Assembly (NCBI GenBank): GCA_019188255.1
Contig: JAETXT010000004.1
Location: 1,116,001 to 1,180,000 of the forward strand
Source of the DNA: Verticillium longisporum
Lineage: Eukaryota > Ascomycota > Sordariomycetes > Glomerellales > Plectosphaerellaceae
Length of the DNA: 64,000 nucleotides
Direction: 5' to 3'
The notes beneath the pieces were generated by a model that did no database searches, was not told the DNA's origin, and worked only from the letters and a program-made list of their open reading frames with translations. Of this stretch, positions 31,306 through 43,189 are shown piece after piece. The position numbers were made by a program, and so were the translations under genes. Position 1 is the first letter of the stretch. Every line of letters starts with the position of its first letter.

Positions 31306-34300
31306 GGTGATGTGTGATGTACTGCGTACGGTGTGGAAGAAGGAGGAGGAAGGTGTAGAGATGGGTGATGTTGGCAGGTTGGTGTTTAGGTGTGAAGAGA
31401 TATAGTAATGTATTGCTTATGCCTGAAGAATTGGTAGTGGCAGCGGTGGTGGTGGTGGTGGAAGGAATAATGCAGTTGTTGTATGCTGGGCACTCAGAAG
31501 AGACCGAAGGTGCACACTGGCAGGCAACAGACACGGGTAGATAAGTGTCTCCTGGTTCAGGCCAGGCCGAGGCGGATGGAAATCGTTTGGTAGAGACAGG
31601 GTCAAGAGTGAAGGGGGCTTGGAGGGCAGGCGGACAGGGCCTAATCTCAGGTGCCGAGTCTTTTTGGGGAGAAAAGCAGCTGATGGGGGTGGATGAGGAT
31701 GGAACAAGTTTGTTTGGTAAAGACAAGGCAAATGGCGGCAGGAATTGCGCAGACTGAAGTGGAACTTCCTATGTTCTGCTGGCAACGAGCCACCTGGGGG
31801 CTACCTAAGCATCCGCAGCCAGATCATCTGCCTGCCGTGCATCATTCGAGGGGCTTGACATGGCTTGACATGTCCGGGGAGAAGGATCGCCGTCCATTCG
31901 CACCTGTTCCTCAGGTAGCTCCCGGAAAGAGTCCCAATACGGCAAAGACATGGGATGGACGGGTCGATGCGATGGTCGATGGAGCCACCATGTGGTGACT
32001 ACGGCTCCCCTGCTTCAGCCTGCAACTCCGTCTGGGCCCGGCCGTAGCAGGGGGGTCTGAGAAAAGATCAGGCGTTGGGCGTGCCGTTGTGGCATGTTCA
32101 GGGGTCTAGGTACCTACCAACCGTACCGTAGTGCGTACATGGGTAGTGGGCTGTACCGTGAGGTCGCGTCCCGAGTTTCCCTCCCAGGCTTCCCATCCAG
32201 GCTTCCCATCCAGGCTTCCCATCCAGGCTTCCCATCCAGGCTTCCCATCCAGGCTTCCCATCCAGGCTTCCCATCCAGGCCAGGGACATCTGCCAACTGC
32301 AGCCCCCACGCCTGCTGCAAGTACCCAAGTCCCTGCTACCTGAGTCAGGCCAGTCGTCGTCGAGACCCAAGCCAACCCTGAGTTGGCGGCCTACCTACAT
32401 TGCCTGCCCCCATCAATCCACCACACCCAACCAACTCCACCACGACCTTCATCACCATCGGCTCCTTCACACACGGGAGTCTGTCAACGGAAACGGAAGG
32501 CGACAGAGAAACATGCCCCATCTGACGTCTTTGAGCCGATGTCCAAGACATTTCGTACAGCATTGCGCACGATGCAGCCGCCGTTCTGAGACAGATAGGC
32601 ACGCTGACATGTCTCTCAGCAGGACACAGCGCACGCGGCATGACCTCATTTGGAGAGATAGAGTTGGCCCTCTTCAGGACGAAGAGGCAAACGAGAAGAA
32701 AGACGACCGACCATTCTTGCATCACACCGCCAACATGACGATGGCCTCTTGTCTTTTCTTTTCTCTGAGTTCCCACGACGCTGTCCCTCCCCTTGCGAGC
32801 GTCCAAATGATGGCGACAATGCATTGAACTTGACGAATGCCTTCGTTGCCATGGGCAATGTACCGCTTGTCTGACGACTTGCTTGATACATCACATGGAC
32901 CACGCCCCATCAAGGGGTGCTGAGGATCCGGACACGGTACCATCGCTACAACTCCCCTGGTGATCCTGTGCTTCTGACGGCCCTTTGATAACCAAATCGA
33001 GAACAAATGCGGAACTCTGATCGGTTCGGGCAGGTTTCGCCCTGCCTCGACAGACATGAACTTCGGGCACTTGGGGCTGGTGTTCTTCATACTGAAGCCC
33101 TCCCGATGTGCAATTCTTCTCGCTAACGGGAAACCACAGCAATGACACCACTGCGCCTACACACCCTTTCCAAAGGTCCTCTGCAGGTCGCCCTCGATCG
33201 AGCCTTGGGTCACAGCCGTGTCAGCTTCTCATTCGCTGGCCCGACAGGGCCCTCTGCCGCCCGCCGCCCGCCTCTGTGAAGCCTCTCATACTGCACGTGC
33301 TCTTGCTGCCGTCGTGGACACTGTGGCTGGCTACCTGATCATATACCAAACAGGGCTCATAAGCTCCCGACGTCTTTCGTTGGACCACAGCACGTCCTGG
33401 CACAGCCATGTTGTCACTGGACATCTGGGTCTTCCGCCGTGTAAGCCCTCTGGCGGCCCAACTTTGCGAACCGTTGGGCGGCTGCATATCTGCGGCGGCA
33501 TAGGCAACTAGATGTCCATGCGATGCCGGGTCCTCGGGATGACCCTTCTGCTGGGCGTCGTACTACGTACGCCTCAGGGAGCTCCCTGTTCCTCTCTCAG
33601 GGGGCTGCATATGCTCAGCGCAGTTCGGGCAACAGTCGTCTCTTTCGATCGCCTACCTGGTCGAAGTGCGGGCTGAACAAGGGCTATACTTTCCTGGCGT
33701 CGTCACCCACGGCGCGAAGCACCAGTCAACAGGTCCCATGCCTTTCTGCTGTTCTATTGGTGATGGCTTCTCTTACACCACCCACACTAGGTGTTTCGCC
33801 CTCGACGCTGATTGTCTTGTCACACACTGTCGTAACCACACATTTCCCCATGGATCTTCAATGCCTAGTACGTCAGCTTGGTCAGTAAGCATCCGGACGA
33901 TGCCGTAGTAAAATGCTAAACAAGGAATTTCTAGTGACCCTTTAATGATGCATGCCCTCCCCAGGTGCATACCCCCATTGTCTTGCATTCTCATTCCCAG
34001 TCTCCCAGCCGCCAGCCTTCGTGGCATATGCGCAGCTCCTCATTCGTAATCGTGACCCGCGCGAGAGGAAAATGAGTCAGATATTTTGGTTTATAACATG
34101 CATTGGAATTGGGACAGAGGCATTAATCGTGGAGCAAACGACAGGTTCCAGAGCGAGGCACAATGATATCAGGGCGGGGCATCGATGGATGCTGTGCTGC
34201 TGGAAAACTCCGCGGGGAAGGCTGCCGTCGGCATATGCACGGAAGAACGCTATCTTCCGGCAGCGATCAACATAAGATGGATAGAGGTATATTAGGTCAT

Positions 34301-35194
34301 AGTAGTAAGAAGGGCAGAAAGGTAACATGCACGGCATGGCGTTCAGTCCATTCGCAAAGACGTCCGTCAGGGGTCAGACCTAACATCATCAACGCTGTGA
34401 TTTTAGGGATGAGAAGCATGTTTGGCTAAGGAGGATAGTATAGAATACGTGAAAGTACTGTACACTTCTGATTCCTTCCGCCAGTCGAATCATCTCACCC
34501 TCTCAGACAGCATCTTGAGCAATCGAAATTCCACAGCTCCCAACGATAAGTTCCATCTGACCTCGCGATTATTGGCGTGTCCACTCGGCCTACCAGACAT
34601 CCAGGGTCGCCGACAACCAGTCGCGACTGGGTACCGGTCAAGAGATCGACACGGCGCGCCGTCCTGGCGTCTCACCGACTGGTTCTAGGCCGAGTCGACT
34701 AGTGTGACGATCGTGGAGGAGTCGCAGATCCATCTGCGGCGTGGACACCGTCGACGCGATGGCCATTCGATACCCTTTGGCGGGGGATGCTCGGCTGGCG
34801 ACTTTGTAGAGGCGAGTCGCCGCCTCTTGGACGTATCCCCGTGGCTGAGGCGGGATCGAGAGGAAGGCACTGCAGGCTGGCCCATGTCCGATGTCATCAT
34901 TCCAGCCACGCACGCCAGCTGACATGAGCAGATCTACCCCGCAGACCTCCTATAGGGCACCTAGGTAGGTATAGTAGTTGAGGTAGGCCACAGACATACA
35001 TCATGATGTGAAGCTTTGTAGGTACAGAAGCCTGAAACTCCAGGAAGTCATCATGTTCTCGAACCACTACGTACGTCAGTCGGGACTGTAGCAAGGGATG
35101 CCACTAAACGAACAAAGCGAAGGGCAAGTCAACGATACGACCCCGCCATTGCTCCAAGAAAATGTCCTCAAACAGGCCCGGTCGCTTGTCGAAT
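31306..35194. other. 3.9-kb gene-poor interval
   Basis: No open frame here has a recognisable domain, and opposing-strand ORFs overlap one another. It includes the upstream region of the 455-aa gene (CT-rich, about 31310-31790), a 13-bp minisatellite (32190-32280) and mixed unique sequence. A lineage-specific gene, a long UTR or a non-coding RNA cannot be excluded. Confidence 0.4.
32190..32280. repeat. 13-bp minisatellite, seven perfect tandem copies
   Basis: The unit TTCCCATCCAGGC is repeated seven times head to tail (91 bp) with no differences seen, and a partial unit on the left. Because 13 is not a multiple of 3 the array is open in several frames at once, which creates spurious ORFs on both strands; none is called. 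Confidence 0.9.
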
Positions 35195-38100
35195 CTACGT
35201 CCAACCAACCCAGCTGCGCGGCATCACGCGCCAGACCTTGACCTCGCCGCTGCGTAGGTCATCAAGCTTGAAGCTTTCCATCTTGACCTTCTTGTTCTCC
35301 CGGCCCTGCTCCCATGCGCGCACCTTCTTCTTCGTTCCGTCCCACTCGGCCACAACACCTACGTGATCCGGCTTGCCGACCTCAGCTGTGTACTTTGCGT
35401 GCATTGGGCCGTGCTTGCCCTGGAACTTGGCGTTGCGGATCGAGACGATATCACCCGCCCTGATTTCGTCGAATTGCTGCGTGGACGCGTTGGCGAGATT
35501 CGAGTATACTAGAGCACCGTATCCGCGGGTGCCCACAGGTAACAGCACGTCCTGGAACGGGCGGAGAAGCTCGTGGACCAAAGCCTGAGGGGTGCCATCG
35601 CCAATGACAGAGTCCTTCTTAGATGTGACGGCGTTGGCGATCACACGCCCGTATCGCTCGTATGCCTCCTCGAGCTGGTCCTGGCGCAGCGCGCGCGGAG
35701 GAGGTTCATGTCGCTGTTCTGCCTCGATATCCGACTGGTCGTTGGGATCAAAGGCCACTGTGATGATTGTCTGTGAATAGTCCTGGAACAGCACGTAGAT
35801 GGTACGAGTGACAATCGTTGCGCCTTGGTGGTTCGAAGTCGTCTCGTCCGATTCGTAGTACAAGTCGCGCCGGCCTTGCAGCACTGGCGGAACCTGCTTG
35901 GCCTGACGCCACCATCCGCTCTGTGTTGCGAGATCAATATCATTAGCAATGAACCCAGATTCCATGGACGGGCGGTGTGCGTCTATGGACCTCCTGATGT
36001 TCACAGACGGCCTCGACACATCCAAAGATTGACGACCGGGAGCACGGTTGGCCGGCGGTGCTGGTGGTGGGGCCCTCGTCTGGGGGCCAGGCGAAGGCAG
36101 AGGAGGGGGGCTCTGGAAGTAGGCCTCTTCTTCGATTTTCGGGGTTCGCTGGCCATAGGTGCTAGTCCTTGGCGGTGCAGAGTAGTTGTAAGGGTCATAT
36201 TCCTCATCATGCGATGGCGTCGCTGCCTCCTTGCCAGGAGGTGGAGGTGGCGGAGCTGCGCGTGGGACATCCACCGAACGGCGCTTGTCTGCGGGAGGAG
36301 GTTGCGGTGCCTGGGATGGTACAGGCGGGGGCGCTTGAGGTGCTTGTGTTGGGACCGGGGGAGGAACCGCTCTGGGAGCAGTACCAGACGGAATGGGTGG
36401 TGGGAATGAGGGCGGAGGCGCATCGGTCGCAGGTGACCTGACTGGGGTGACATCTTCAATGCTCGAGTCCCTAGCATGGGATTTGAGGGCATCCTTGTGC
36501 GGCGCGGAAGATGCAATGTCTGTGTCGTAATCTCCCTCGTACTCTGTCACTTCCTCGTCATCACCTTCCACATGTCTTCCGGAAGACAGCGGAACAGTAG
36601 ACAACGTGTCTAGCGTTGACTGCCGGCTCAATGGACCTCCAGGTGGCGGAGGAGGAGGGGATCTGGTTTGGCCGGCGGGCACCGCGGGTGCTGCGCCAGG
36701 AATTGGCGGTGGCGGGCGGCTGTTGCGCTTGCTTGGGGCCGGAGGCGCCATTGCCATGGGCGGTGACGACGAAGTCTCGTCGCCAGAGATTGGGACAATG
36801 GGCGGCGGACGAGCCGAGATAGGTGATATCGGGGCGGCCGGAGGGGATCTAGCCGCAGGCCCGGAGACATCCGATCTGGTTGCATCGTGAACAGCACCCG
36901 ACATCTCGTCGCCGGATTCAGAGCCTTCGCTCTGAGACGCTAATGCCGGAGGAGGTGCAGGTACAGGACGGGCTATGGATTCAGTCAGTCAAGGTAGCGG
37001 GACTACCGACACAGCAGAACCTACCTTCGACAGGAACAGGAGGAGGGGCTGGTCTGCCGCCAGGGATGGGAGGAGGGCCAGCTAAGCCTTGCGAAAGAGC
37101 TGCTGTCTTGTTAGATCACAAGTATGCTTATTCGTGCCGAAGAATTCTTACGTCTGGACGCTGGAGGGGGAGGAGGGACATCGTCCTCCTCTTCGACATC
37201 CTCCGTAGGGCGTGCGGGAGGCGGGGGAGGTGCACGAGGCGAAGTGGGCGACCTGGGCGACTGCGGCTCCTCGGTTTCGGTAGGTTCGGAAACACGATGA
37301 GGGGCGCTCATGCCGGGCAGCGCCATCATGCCTGGCACAGGTACTGGAGGCGCTGCGCTGATGGGCGATGCTGCCTCCTCGGCTTCTTCAGCGTGTTGTT
37401 TGTCGGCCTTCTTCTTCTTGGGCGGTGCACTGGCTGGTGCTGGACCACCAAACAGCGAATGCATGCCCATCATGCCCATACCTCCGCTCATTTTTGCCAT
37501 CCTGGCACGGAGCTCTTCCTTTCTCCGGGCTTCAGGGTCGATATCCTCATCATCTTCCTCTTCCTCTTCATTCGCGGCTTCCTCCTCTACGACATCAGAG
37601 CCATCCTTGGCGGCAGTCTTATCGATCGACGCCCGAGGGGGAAGAACAGGTCCGGGGTTCGTAGGGATGCGAGACATGCGGCGAGGCCTCTCATCGCTGT
37701 CCTCACGCTCGGTGAGATCCTCCTGTTCCTCAGTCGTGTCACCCGCCCCCGACATATCGGCTTCATTTCCATCGTGGTATGGCTCCACAGGGCCCTTGGA
37801 GGATTTCCGCCTCGGCGGAGGCGGAAGTCTGTCCGAGTCAATCGAAGTCCTCGCACCGACATCATCGGCGCCAGGACCTTCCAGCACAGGAGAGGTGACG
37901 TCTGTGCCCTCAGTCGGGGCTTCTGGGTCATCGTGGCTTTCTGTGCGTGCCTTGGCCGGCCGCTTTGGCTTTTCCTTTTTGGTGACCGATTCGGCATGAC
38001 GCTGTGCTTGTTCCATCTGCTGTTTCTGAAGCAGAGCAATACGCTCTTTCAGGCTTGTAGGTTTGGGCTGATCAGAGTCACCGTCGTCTTGGTCGTTGGA

Positions 38101-39042
38101 GGTGGAAAAGCCAGCCTTTTCCGCGTTGTCGTGGGCCTCGGCTTCTTGCTCCTTGATCTCGGGATCTTCCTCTCTCCGGTACACTTTCGTAGTGGGGGCT
38201 TGCTGAGGCGGCGGGATGTAGGCGTTGCGACTTGGAGGCGGAGCGACGAAGGGCTTCCTGATAAATGCAGAGCCGGCAGCACCTATTCCACTAGGCTTGA
38301 AGGGTGCGGGAGGCGGCGCCGACTTGTTGAAAGCCGCGATGCGGTCTTTGAAGGCATTGCTCGACGGCTTGTTTGAAACGGGCGGGCCGCTCGAGGGCTT
38401 CGCCTGCGCCGGGACGGGCTTCGCGGCAGGAGGAGGACTAGAGGCGACATGCTCGGCAGCCTTGGGCACAGGAGGGGCGGGAGCAGGCTCCGTAGTAGCT
38501 GCGGCAGTCGACTCGGGAAGACTTTGGGTGATCTCCTTCGGAGACTGAACAGCGCCGTCGGCCGGAGCTACCGGTTCCTTGGACGAGAGGGGTATAGTGA
38601 TGGGAGCGGGCTCTGGAATGTTGTATGCCTTCTCGGGCTTCTCCTCTGGAACAGGCACAGCACGAGGGGCTTCTGGCTCAGGCTGTCGGGTCGATTGGGG
38701 TTCTGGCTCCTGCGCCGGAGCAGGCACCGGGGCATGTGCAGAGGCAGGCAGTGAGGCGGCAACCGCGGGCTCGGACGGCGCAGCAGCAGGTGGTTCGTTC
38801 TCCTTCTTGGTGCGAGTTCTCACAGGTCGAGGTGGTGCTTGAGGCTCGTACTTCTCGACAAAGTTACGGGGGAAGATGCCTTCGTGCTTGGTTCCGGCGT
38901 CGTCAACATATTCGCCAACGTACCAGTCGTCATCTTCTTCTTCGGTTACGGTGATGATGACACCGGGAGGGAATTGCAGGTCATCGTCGTGAGGAGAGGA
39001 ATATTCGTACAGCGCCTTCACTTTGAAGGGCACAGCCGACAT
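35195..39042 (-). CDS. MTI1/BBC1-like SH3 protein of the cortical actin patch
   Basis: BBC1/MTI1 proteins bind type-I myosin and restrain Arp2/3 activation at endocytic actin patches. Exons 39042-37152, 37081-37025 and 36972-35195 give 1241 aa in one frame; introns are 70 bp (GTAAGA..CTTAG) and 52 bp (GTAGGT..CATAG). An N-terminal SH3 domain (residues about 1-68) has FKVKALYEYSSPHDDDLQF, DDDWYVGEYVD and GIFPRNFVEKYE. A long Pro/Ala/Glu-rich middle follows, with many polyproline stretches and acidic runs. The C-terminal about 190 residues are the conserved BBC1 module (QVPPVLQGRRDLYYESDETT, GTRGYGALVYSNLANAST, DIVSIRNAKFQGKHGPMHAK, ending VMPRSWVGWT). The middle exon is only 57 nt. Large plus-strand ORFs over this gene are shadows. 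Confidence 0.92.
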
Positions 39043-40106
39043 GTTTGCCTCGGATCTGCGATGCTTCGCAAGGCAGACAGGCAGGCGAATGGACGAGGGG
39101 GGTGGTGATGGTTGGAGATGCGAAGTGGGAGCTTGGTGTTGTTAGGCGACAACAGAGAGGAGTCGTCCCGCTGGAGGCAACAATGGGCTCCTCAGTGGGG
39201 CCCCGTGGTCGTGAGCACTGGGCACTGAGCAGTGGGGTGGGCGCCAATCAATGACGAGGCTGCCTTGGCCGCGTCCCACACCTTCCCTCACCTTGCCATC
39301 CTTGCACGCCTCTGTCTCGGTGTCACTGGGTACCACTCTAGTCCGAGGTAGCTCGACCTGATGAGGTCACAGCCCAGTGATAAGCTGGCACCAGTCTGCC
39401 TCTGTCCGGATGTGGGCGGAATCTCCAGAAGATCAGCGACAGAGGCCTAGGACTGAGGTCATGAACATGTACTGACTTCGCTTTACCAAGAATCGCGCTA
39501 TCAATTCGTCCGCTGGCCTTGCGTGTACACACCAAGCAGATGGATGGATCCGTCATCAAGAGCTCATCCATCGCTTACCAGTAACACGCATTGCATAGTT
39601 CCGAATTGGGACACAAAAGCCCGACAACTCTCATGCCAGCACCACGTGCAAGTACGCCAGCGAGGTATCTTGTGTTTCAAACCGTATCATATGACCATGG
39701 GATCAAGCACTGCCGCATTGCGCTGGCTGTTCACGTATGCGTAAGGTAGTCACTAGGGAGGAGCCTGCAAAGACCGCGTGGCTTGCACCCATTAACATCC
39801 AACCATTCCGGGGTGGGCTGCCAGTAGTTCGTGAGCTTTGGCACCAAGCGATTTGTGGGACGCGGCTTTCTTCGGGTTCATGGTAAGACTCTCCCGTTTC
39901 GAAGTGAAGAAGATTACATCGGCTTTTGGGAGAAATATTGCACCTGCCGGAACAACAGTCATTATTGAAAGGATGACCTGCAGGCCACAGACTTTTTCTC
40001 ACCCCACTAAGGTACCCCAGGCGACATACTCCCAACATGAAAAAGAGCTGCCAATCAGCCTGCTCTGCATGTCTGCTCCTGCACGCTGCATTATTTTTCG
40101 AGCTGA
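39043..40106. other. Intergenic, MTI1 promoter to the edge of the repeat island
   Basis: About 1.06 kb of ordinary base composition. Opposing short frames have no recognisable domain. It marks the last normal sequence before the AT-rich island. Confidence 0.4.
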
Positions 40107-40274
40107 GTGGGAGAATGGGTCTGGGAATGCAATGCAATGGGGTTATGCATCAGGGGAGGAGATGCATTTTTGAAGGTTTACCGGAATTACCTTTTTCGTA
40201 TCTACTACTTAACTAAGATACTAACACTTAAGCCCCTATACCTTAAGCGCAAATATTTACTAATTCCTATTTCT
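40107..40274 (+). repeat. Left copy of a ~168-bp direct repeat bounding the island
   Basis: Closely matches 59986-60153 in the same orientation, from TGGG..GGTCTGGGAATGCAAT through GGGGTTATGCATCAGGGGAG, GGAATTACCTTTTTCGTATC and CCTTAAGCGCAAAT. Many differences are C-to-T or G-to-A in the left copy, as expected if it sits in RIP-affected DNA. By eye, roughly 85-90% identity. Confidence 0.8.
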
Positions 40275-41328
40275 AGTAACTATAATAGGGTATCCGATTA
40301 GTTCCGACCTAATCCCTTACTTAATATTTACCTTTTATAAGTATATTATTATCTATTATAGTATTACTAATCGATTGAACCTACTTTATTAAAAGTTACT
40401 ATACTATATTATTAGATAATATTACTATTATTAGATAATTAAGGGTTAATAATAATATTATTATCCCTATATACTTAGTATATTACTAGAGATATATATC
40501 CCTTATCCCCTTTTAATATAAATAGATATATAAAGCTATAGGACTCTTACTAATAAGAGTTTATATTAATATAGATTATAATTAATATAGGAGGTATTAG
40601 GCAATAACTAAGGGTATAGCTTAGTTATAGAATAAAGAGATAATAATAGATAAAAGGAAGGGAGAGATAAAAGTAATTATATCTTAAGAAGGAGGCGTTA
40701 AGTTGAGAAATAGATCGAAGATTCTTATAGCCCTTAATAAGAGCTATAAAATAGTATATTTTTCGTTTAAATCGAAGGTAAATAAATAGAAAGGTAATTA
40801 AGAAGAAGGTTATAATTAATTAAGAGAAATACTTAGATTAATCCTAATAAGAATAAGGTATATCTTAGAAAGTATCTATTCTTAATAATTAAGAATATAT
40901 AAATTAGATAGGAGTTATTATATAAAAGGGATTTATAAATATAATTAGAATTAAATAATTATTAAATCTAAAAACCTAAAAAAATAGGTCTAGGGGATAC
41001 CCTCTATATATTATAGATTAACCCTTAATAGCTATATATAGATAAAGCGCTTAGAAGACCTATAGGGGAAATAGAGTTAGATTTTAAGCTCTAGCTAATA
41101 GGGTATAAGAGATCTTAAATGCTTATTAGTATAGGATAGCTCTATAGAATATTATATAGATTATACTATTCTATAGCTATGAATTTTCTCTATTTTATAA
41201 TATATATATCGTTATAGTTTAGCTTTTATTTAAGCTATTAGAATAATTATAAGACTCTAACTCCTTATAACTCTTATACCCCCCTATAAAGTAGTATATA
41301 TATAGGTATATAGATATAATAGCTTATA
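40275..41328. other. AT-rich RIP-degraded transposon remnant, left part
   Basis: TA-dinucleotide-rich and stop-rich in every frame. The part from about 40580 to 41035 reappears inverted at about 59155-59830, including a recognisable block around CTTATAGCCCTTAATAAGAG. A short block at about 41180-41275 reappears directly at about 59380-59465. It is probably terminal sequence of the copia-type element lying to the right. Confidence 0.6.
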
Positions 41329-41376
41329 ACGTGCATGATAAGCAAGTGGGCCAAACAAGCAAGTGGGCCACCTGAC
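41329..41376 (+). repeat. 5' terminal inverted repeat of the pogo-like element
   Basis: 48 bp, exactly complementary to 43140-43187, with an internal duplicated AGCAAGTGGGCCA. Confidence 0.93.
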
Positions 41377-41427
41377 GACGAAAACGCGACCTTCTTACGT
41401 TAACCATTAATTCCTCCACCAACAACG

Positions 41428-43080
41428 ATGTCTCCGCCCTCACAAGAACGTCAATTACAGCTTGCTCTTCAGGCTATTCAAAATGACCCAGATCTCAGTA
41501 TACGCGCTGCGACAAATATCTTTGGTGTTCCCCGAATGACCTTGACGCGTCGACTACGCGGTATTACTTCGCAACGCGACAGGATCCCCCTCAATCGAAA
41601 TTTGACGGAGCTCGAGGAGTTAACGATTGTTCAATACATACTTGAGCTAAATTCCCGAGCATTTCCTCCCCGGCTTTGTGAGGTTGAAGATATGGCTAAT
41701 CGACTGCTAGCCGACCGCGACGCGCCGAGTGTCGGGAAGCGCTGGGCCTCAAACTTCGTCAGGCGACAACCAGAGCTTAAGACGCGTTTCTTTCGCAGAT
41801 ATGACTATCAGAGAGCCCAATGCGAAGATCCCGAGGCAATTCGCGATTGGTTCGCGCTCGTAAAGAACACAATCGCCAAATACGGTATCGCGGAGCCTGA
41901 TATCTATAACTTCGATGAGACTGGGTTTATGATGGGCGTTATCGGGTCCGGAATGGTCGTTACGAACGCCGAAAGACGTTCTAATACGAAAATGGTCCAA
42001 CCAGGAGGTCGGGAATGGGTGACAGTGATCCAAGGCGTTGGCGCAGACGGGTGGTGTGTCCCGCCGTTCATCATTATGGCGGGCAAAAATCACCTCTCAA
42101 GCTGGTACGAAGACAGCCCTCTACCTCACGACTGGGTAATCGCTACGACAGACAAAGGCTGGACAACAAATGAGAAAGGTCTAGAATGGATTCAGCATTT
42201 TGACAAGCATACCAAGCCCCGTCGGTCGGCCGGATATCGCCTCCTTATCCTAGATGGGCACCAAAGTCACCATTCCGTTGAGTTCGAGCTCTACTGCAAG
42301 GAAAACAACATCATTACGCTATGCATGCCTCCCCATTCATCTCACCTACTTCAACCTCTTGATGTTGGCTGTTTTGGCCCGCTAAAGCAGGCCTACGGTC
42401 GGCAAATTGAGAAGAAGATGAGGGCAGGTACAAGCCACATCACGAAGGAGGACTTCTTTCCCGCGTTTTTCGCAGCTTTCAAAGAAGCTATGACGGAAAG
42501 GAATATCAAGGGGGTTCAGAGGTGCTGGGCTTGTCCCAATGAGCCCCGAAATTGTGGTTTCAAAGCTGGATGTGAAGCTACGGACACCGACGCCCGTCGA
42601 GGGGTCCCCGATACATCAGAACCTTGGGTCTCCCAAACGCCTCACAACCCGATTGAAGCTAGCTGTCAGTCAGAGTTTATTAAAGGTCGAATCGCCCGAC
42701 ACCAAGGAAGCTCTCCGACGTCGATTCTTAACGCTATAGACCACTTTACCAAGGGGACGCGTGGAATCATGCATCAACTCGCCCTATTGAAGTCGGAGAA
42801 CCAGATCCTTCGAGACGAGAACGCGACACTCAGCAAGCGTCGGAGAGCTAAGAAAACACGTCTCAGGCAAGGAGGGAGTCTAACTCTAGGTGAGGGACAG
42901 GAGATACAAACCAATATCGAGGTTCAGGTCCAGATAAATGAGGAAACGCGTCAGAGAAGCAGTCGCCAACCAAGGGACGGGACGAAGAAACGGCGCTGCG
43001 GTGTCTGCGGCGAGCCTGGACATAATGCGCGAACTTGTCAGCTGGAGACGAGGGCTTCTGAAGAAGAGGATTTCAAGTAG
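41428..43080 (+). CDS. Transposase, DDE superfamily endonuclease with CENP-B-type DNA-binding domain
   Basis: A continuous 550-aa frame inside the pogo-like element. An N-terminal psq/HTH region (SIRAATNIFGVPRMTLTRRL) and CENP-B HTH follow each other. The DDE core has NFDETGF, LLILDGHQSHHS and SSHLLQPLDVGCFGPLKQAY, with catalytic aspartates visible. Near the C-terminus come basic KKTRLRQGG and a CCHC knuckle, CGVCGEPGHNARTC. Between the G5 run at 42510-42514 and the G4 run at 42601-42604 the coding signal moves to another frame (FRGAGLVPMSPEIVVSKLDV), so about 30 residues of the listed frame are out of register; it returns at PWVSQTPHNP. Two missing Gs in the first run and one in the second would repair it. 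Otherwise it looks intact. Confidence 0.9.
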   Translation: MSPPSQERQLQLALQAIQNDPDLSIRAATNIFGVPRMTLTRRLRGITSQRDRIPLNRNLTELEELTIVQYILELNSRAFPPRLCEVEDMANRLLADRDAPSVGKRWASNFVRRQPELKTRFFRRYDYQRAQCEDPEAIRDWFALVKNTIAKYGIAEPDIYNFDETGFMMGVIGSGMVVTNAERRSNTKMVQPGGREWVTVIQGVGADGWCVPPFIIMAGKNHLSSWYEDSPLPHDWVIATTDKGWTTNEKGLEWIQHFDKHTKPRRSAGYRLLILDGHQSHHSVEFELYCKENNIITLCMPPHSSHLLQPLDVGCFGPLKQAYGRQIEKKMRAGTSHITKEDFFPAFFAAFKEAMTERNIKGVQRCWACPNEPRNCGFKAGCEATDTDARRGVPDTSEPWVSQTPHNPIEASCQSEFIKGRIARHQGSSPTSILNAIDHFTKGTRGIMHQLALLKSENQILRDENATLSKRRRAKKTRLRQGGSLTLGEGQEIQTNIEVQVQINEETRQRSSRQPRDGTKKRRCGVCGEPGHNARTCQLETRASEEEDFK

Positions 43081-43139
43081 TTTCAATTGATTTAAGGCGT
43101 TAGGGTTCACCGGGATGCTGCTGTCGTCGCATGGTCGTG

Positions 43140-43187
43140 GTCAGGTGGCCCACTTGCTTGTTTGGCCCACTTGCTTATCATGCACGT
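43140..43187 (-). repeat. 3' terminal inverted repeat of the pogo-like element
   Basis: 48-bp perfect complement of the 5' repeat; the TA target duplication follows immediately. Confidence 0.93.
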
Positions 43188-43189
43188 TA

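Larger units (their letters stand above)
41329..43187 (+). mobile_element. Pogo/Fot-like DNA transposon (Tc1/mariner superfamily), 1,859 bp
   Basis: Bounded by a TA duplication (41327-41328 and 43188-43189) and perfect 48-bp terminal inverted repeats (41329-41376 and 43140-43187) starting ACGTGCATGATAAGC. Each repeat contains two copies of AGCAAGTGGGCCA, a likely transposase-binding pair. It carries one transposase gene. Base composition is balanced with no RIP, in sharp contrast to its flanks, so it inserted after the surrounding DNA was mutated. Confidence 0.93.

Noticed and set aside
32094..32381. Several ORFs over the minisatellite on both strands
   Set aside because: A 13-bp unit stays open in multiple frames; the peptides are simple repeats.
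34638..34925. Overlapping 72-95-aa ORFs on both strands in the gene-poor gap
   Set aside because: Opposite-strand ORFs over the same bases with no domain and no conserved features.
37310..37999. 229-aa and similar plus-strand ORFs opposite MTI1
   Set aside because: Reverse-complement shadows of Pro/Ser/Glu-rich coding sequence; no independent domain.
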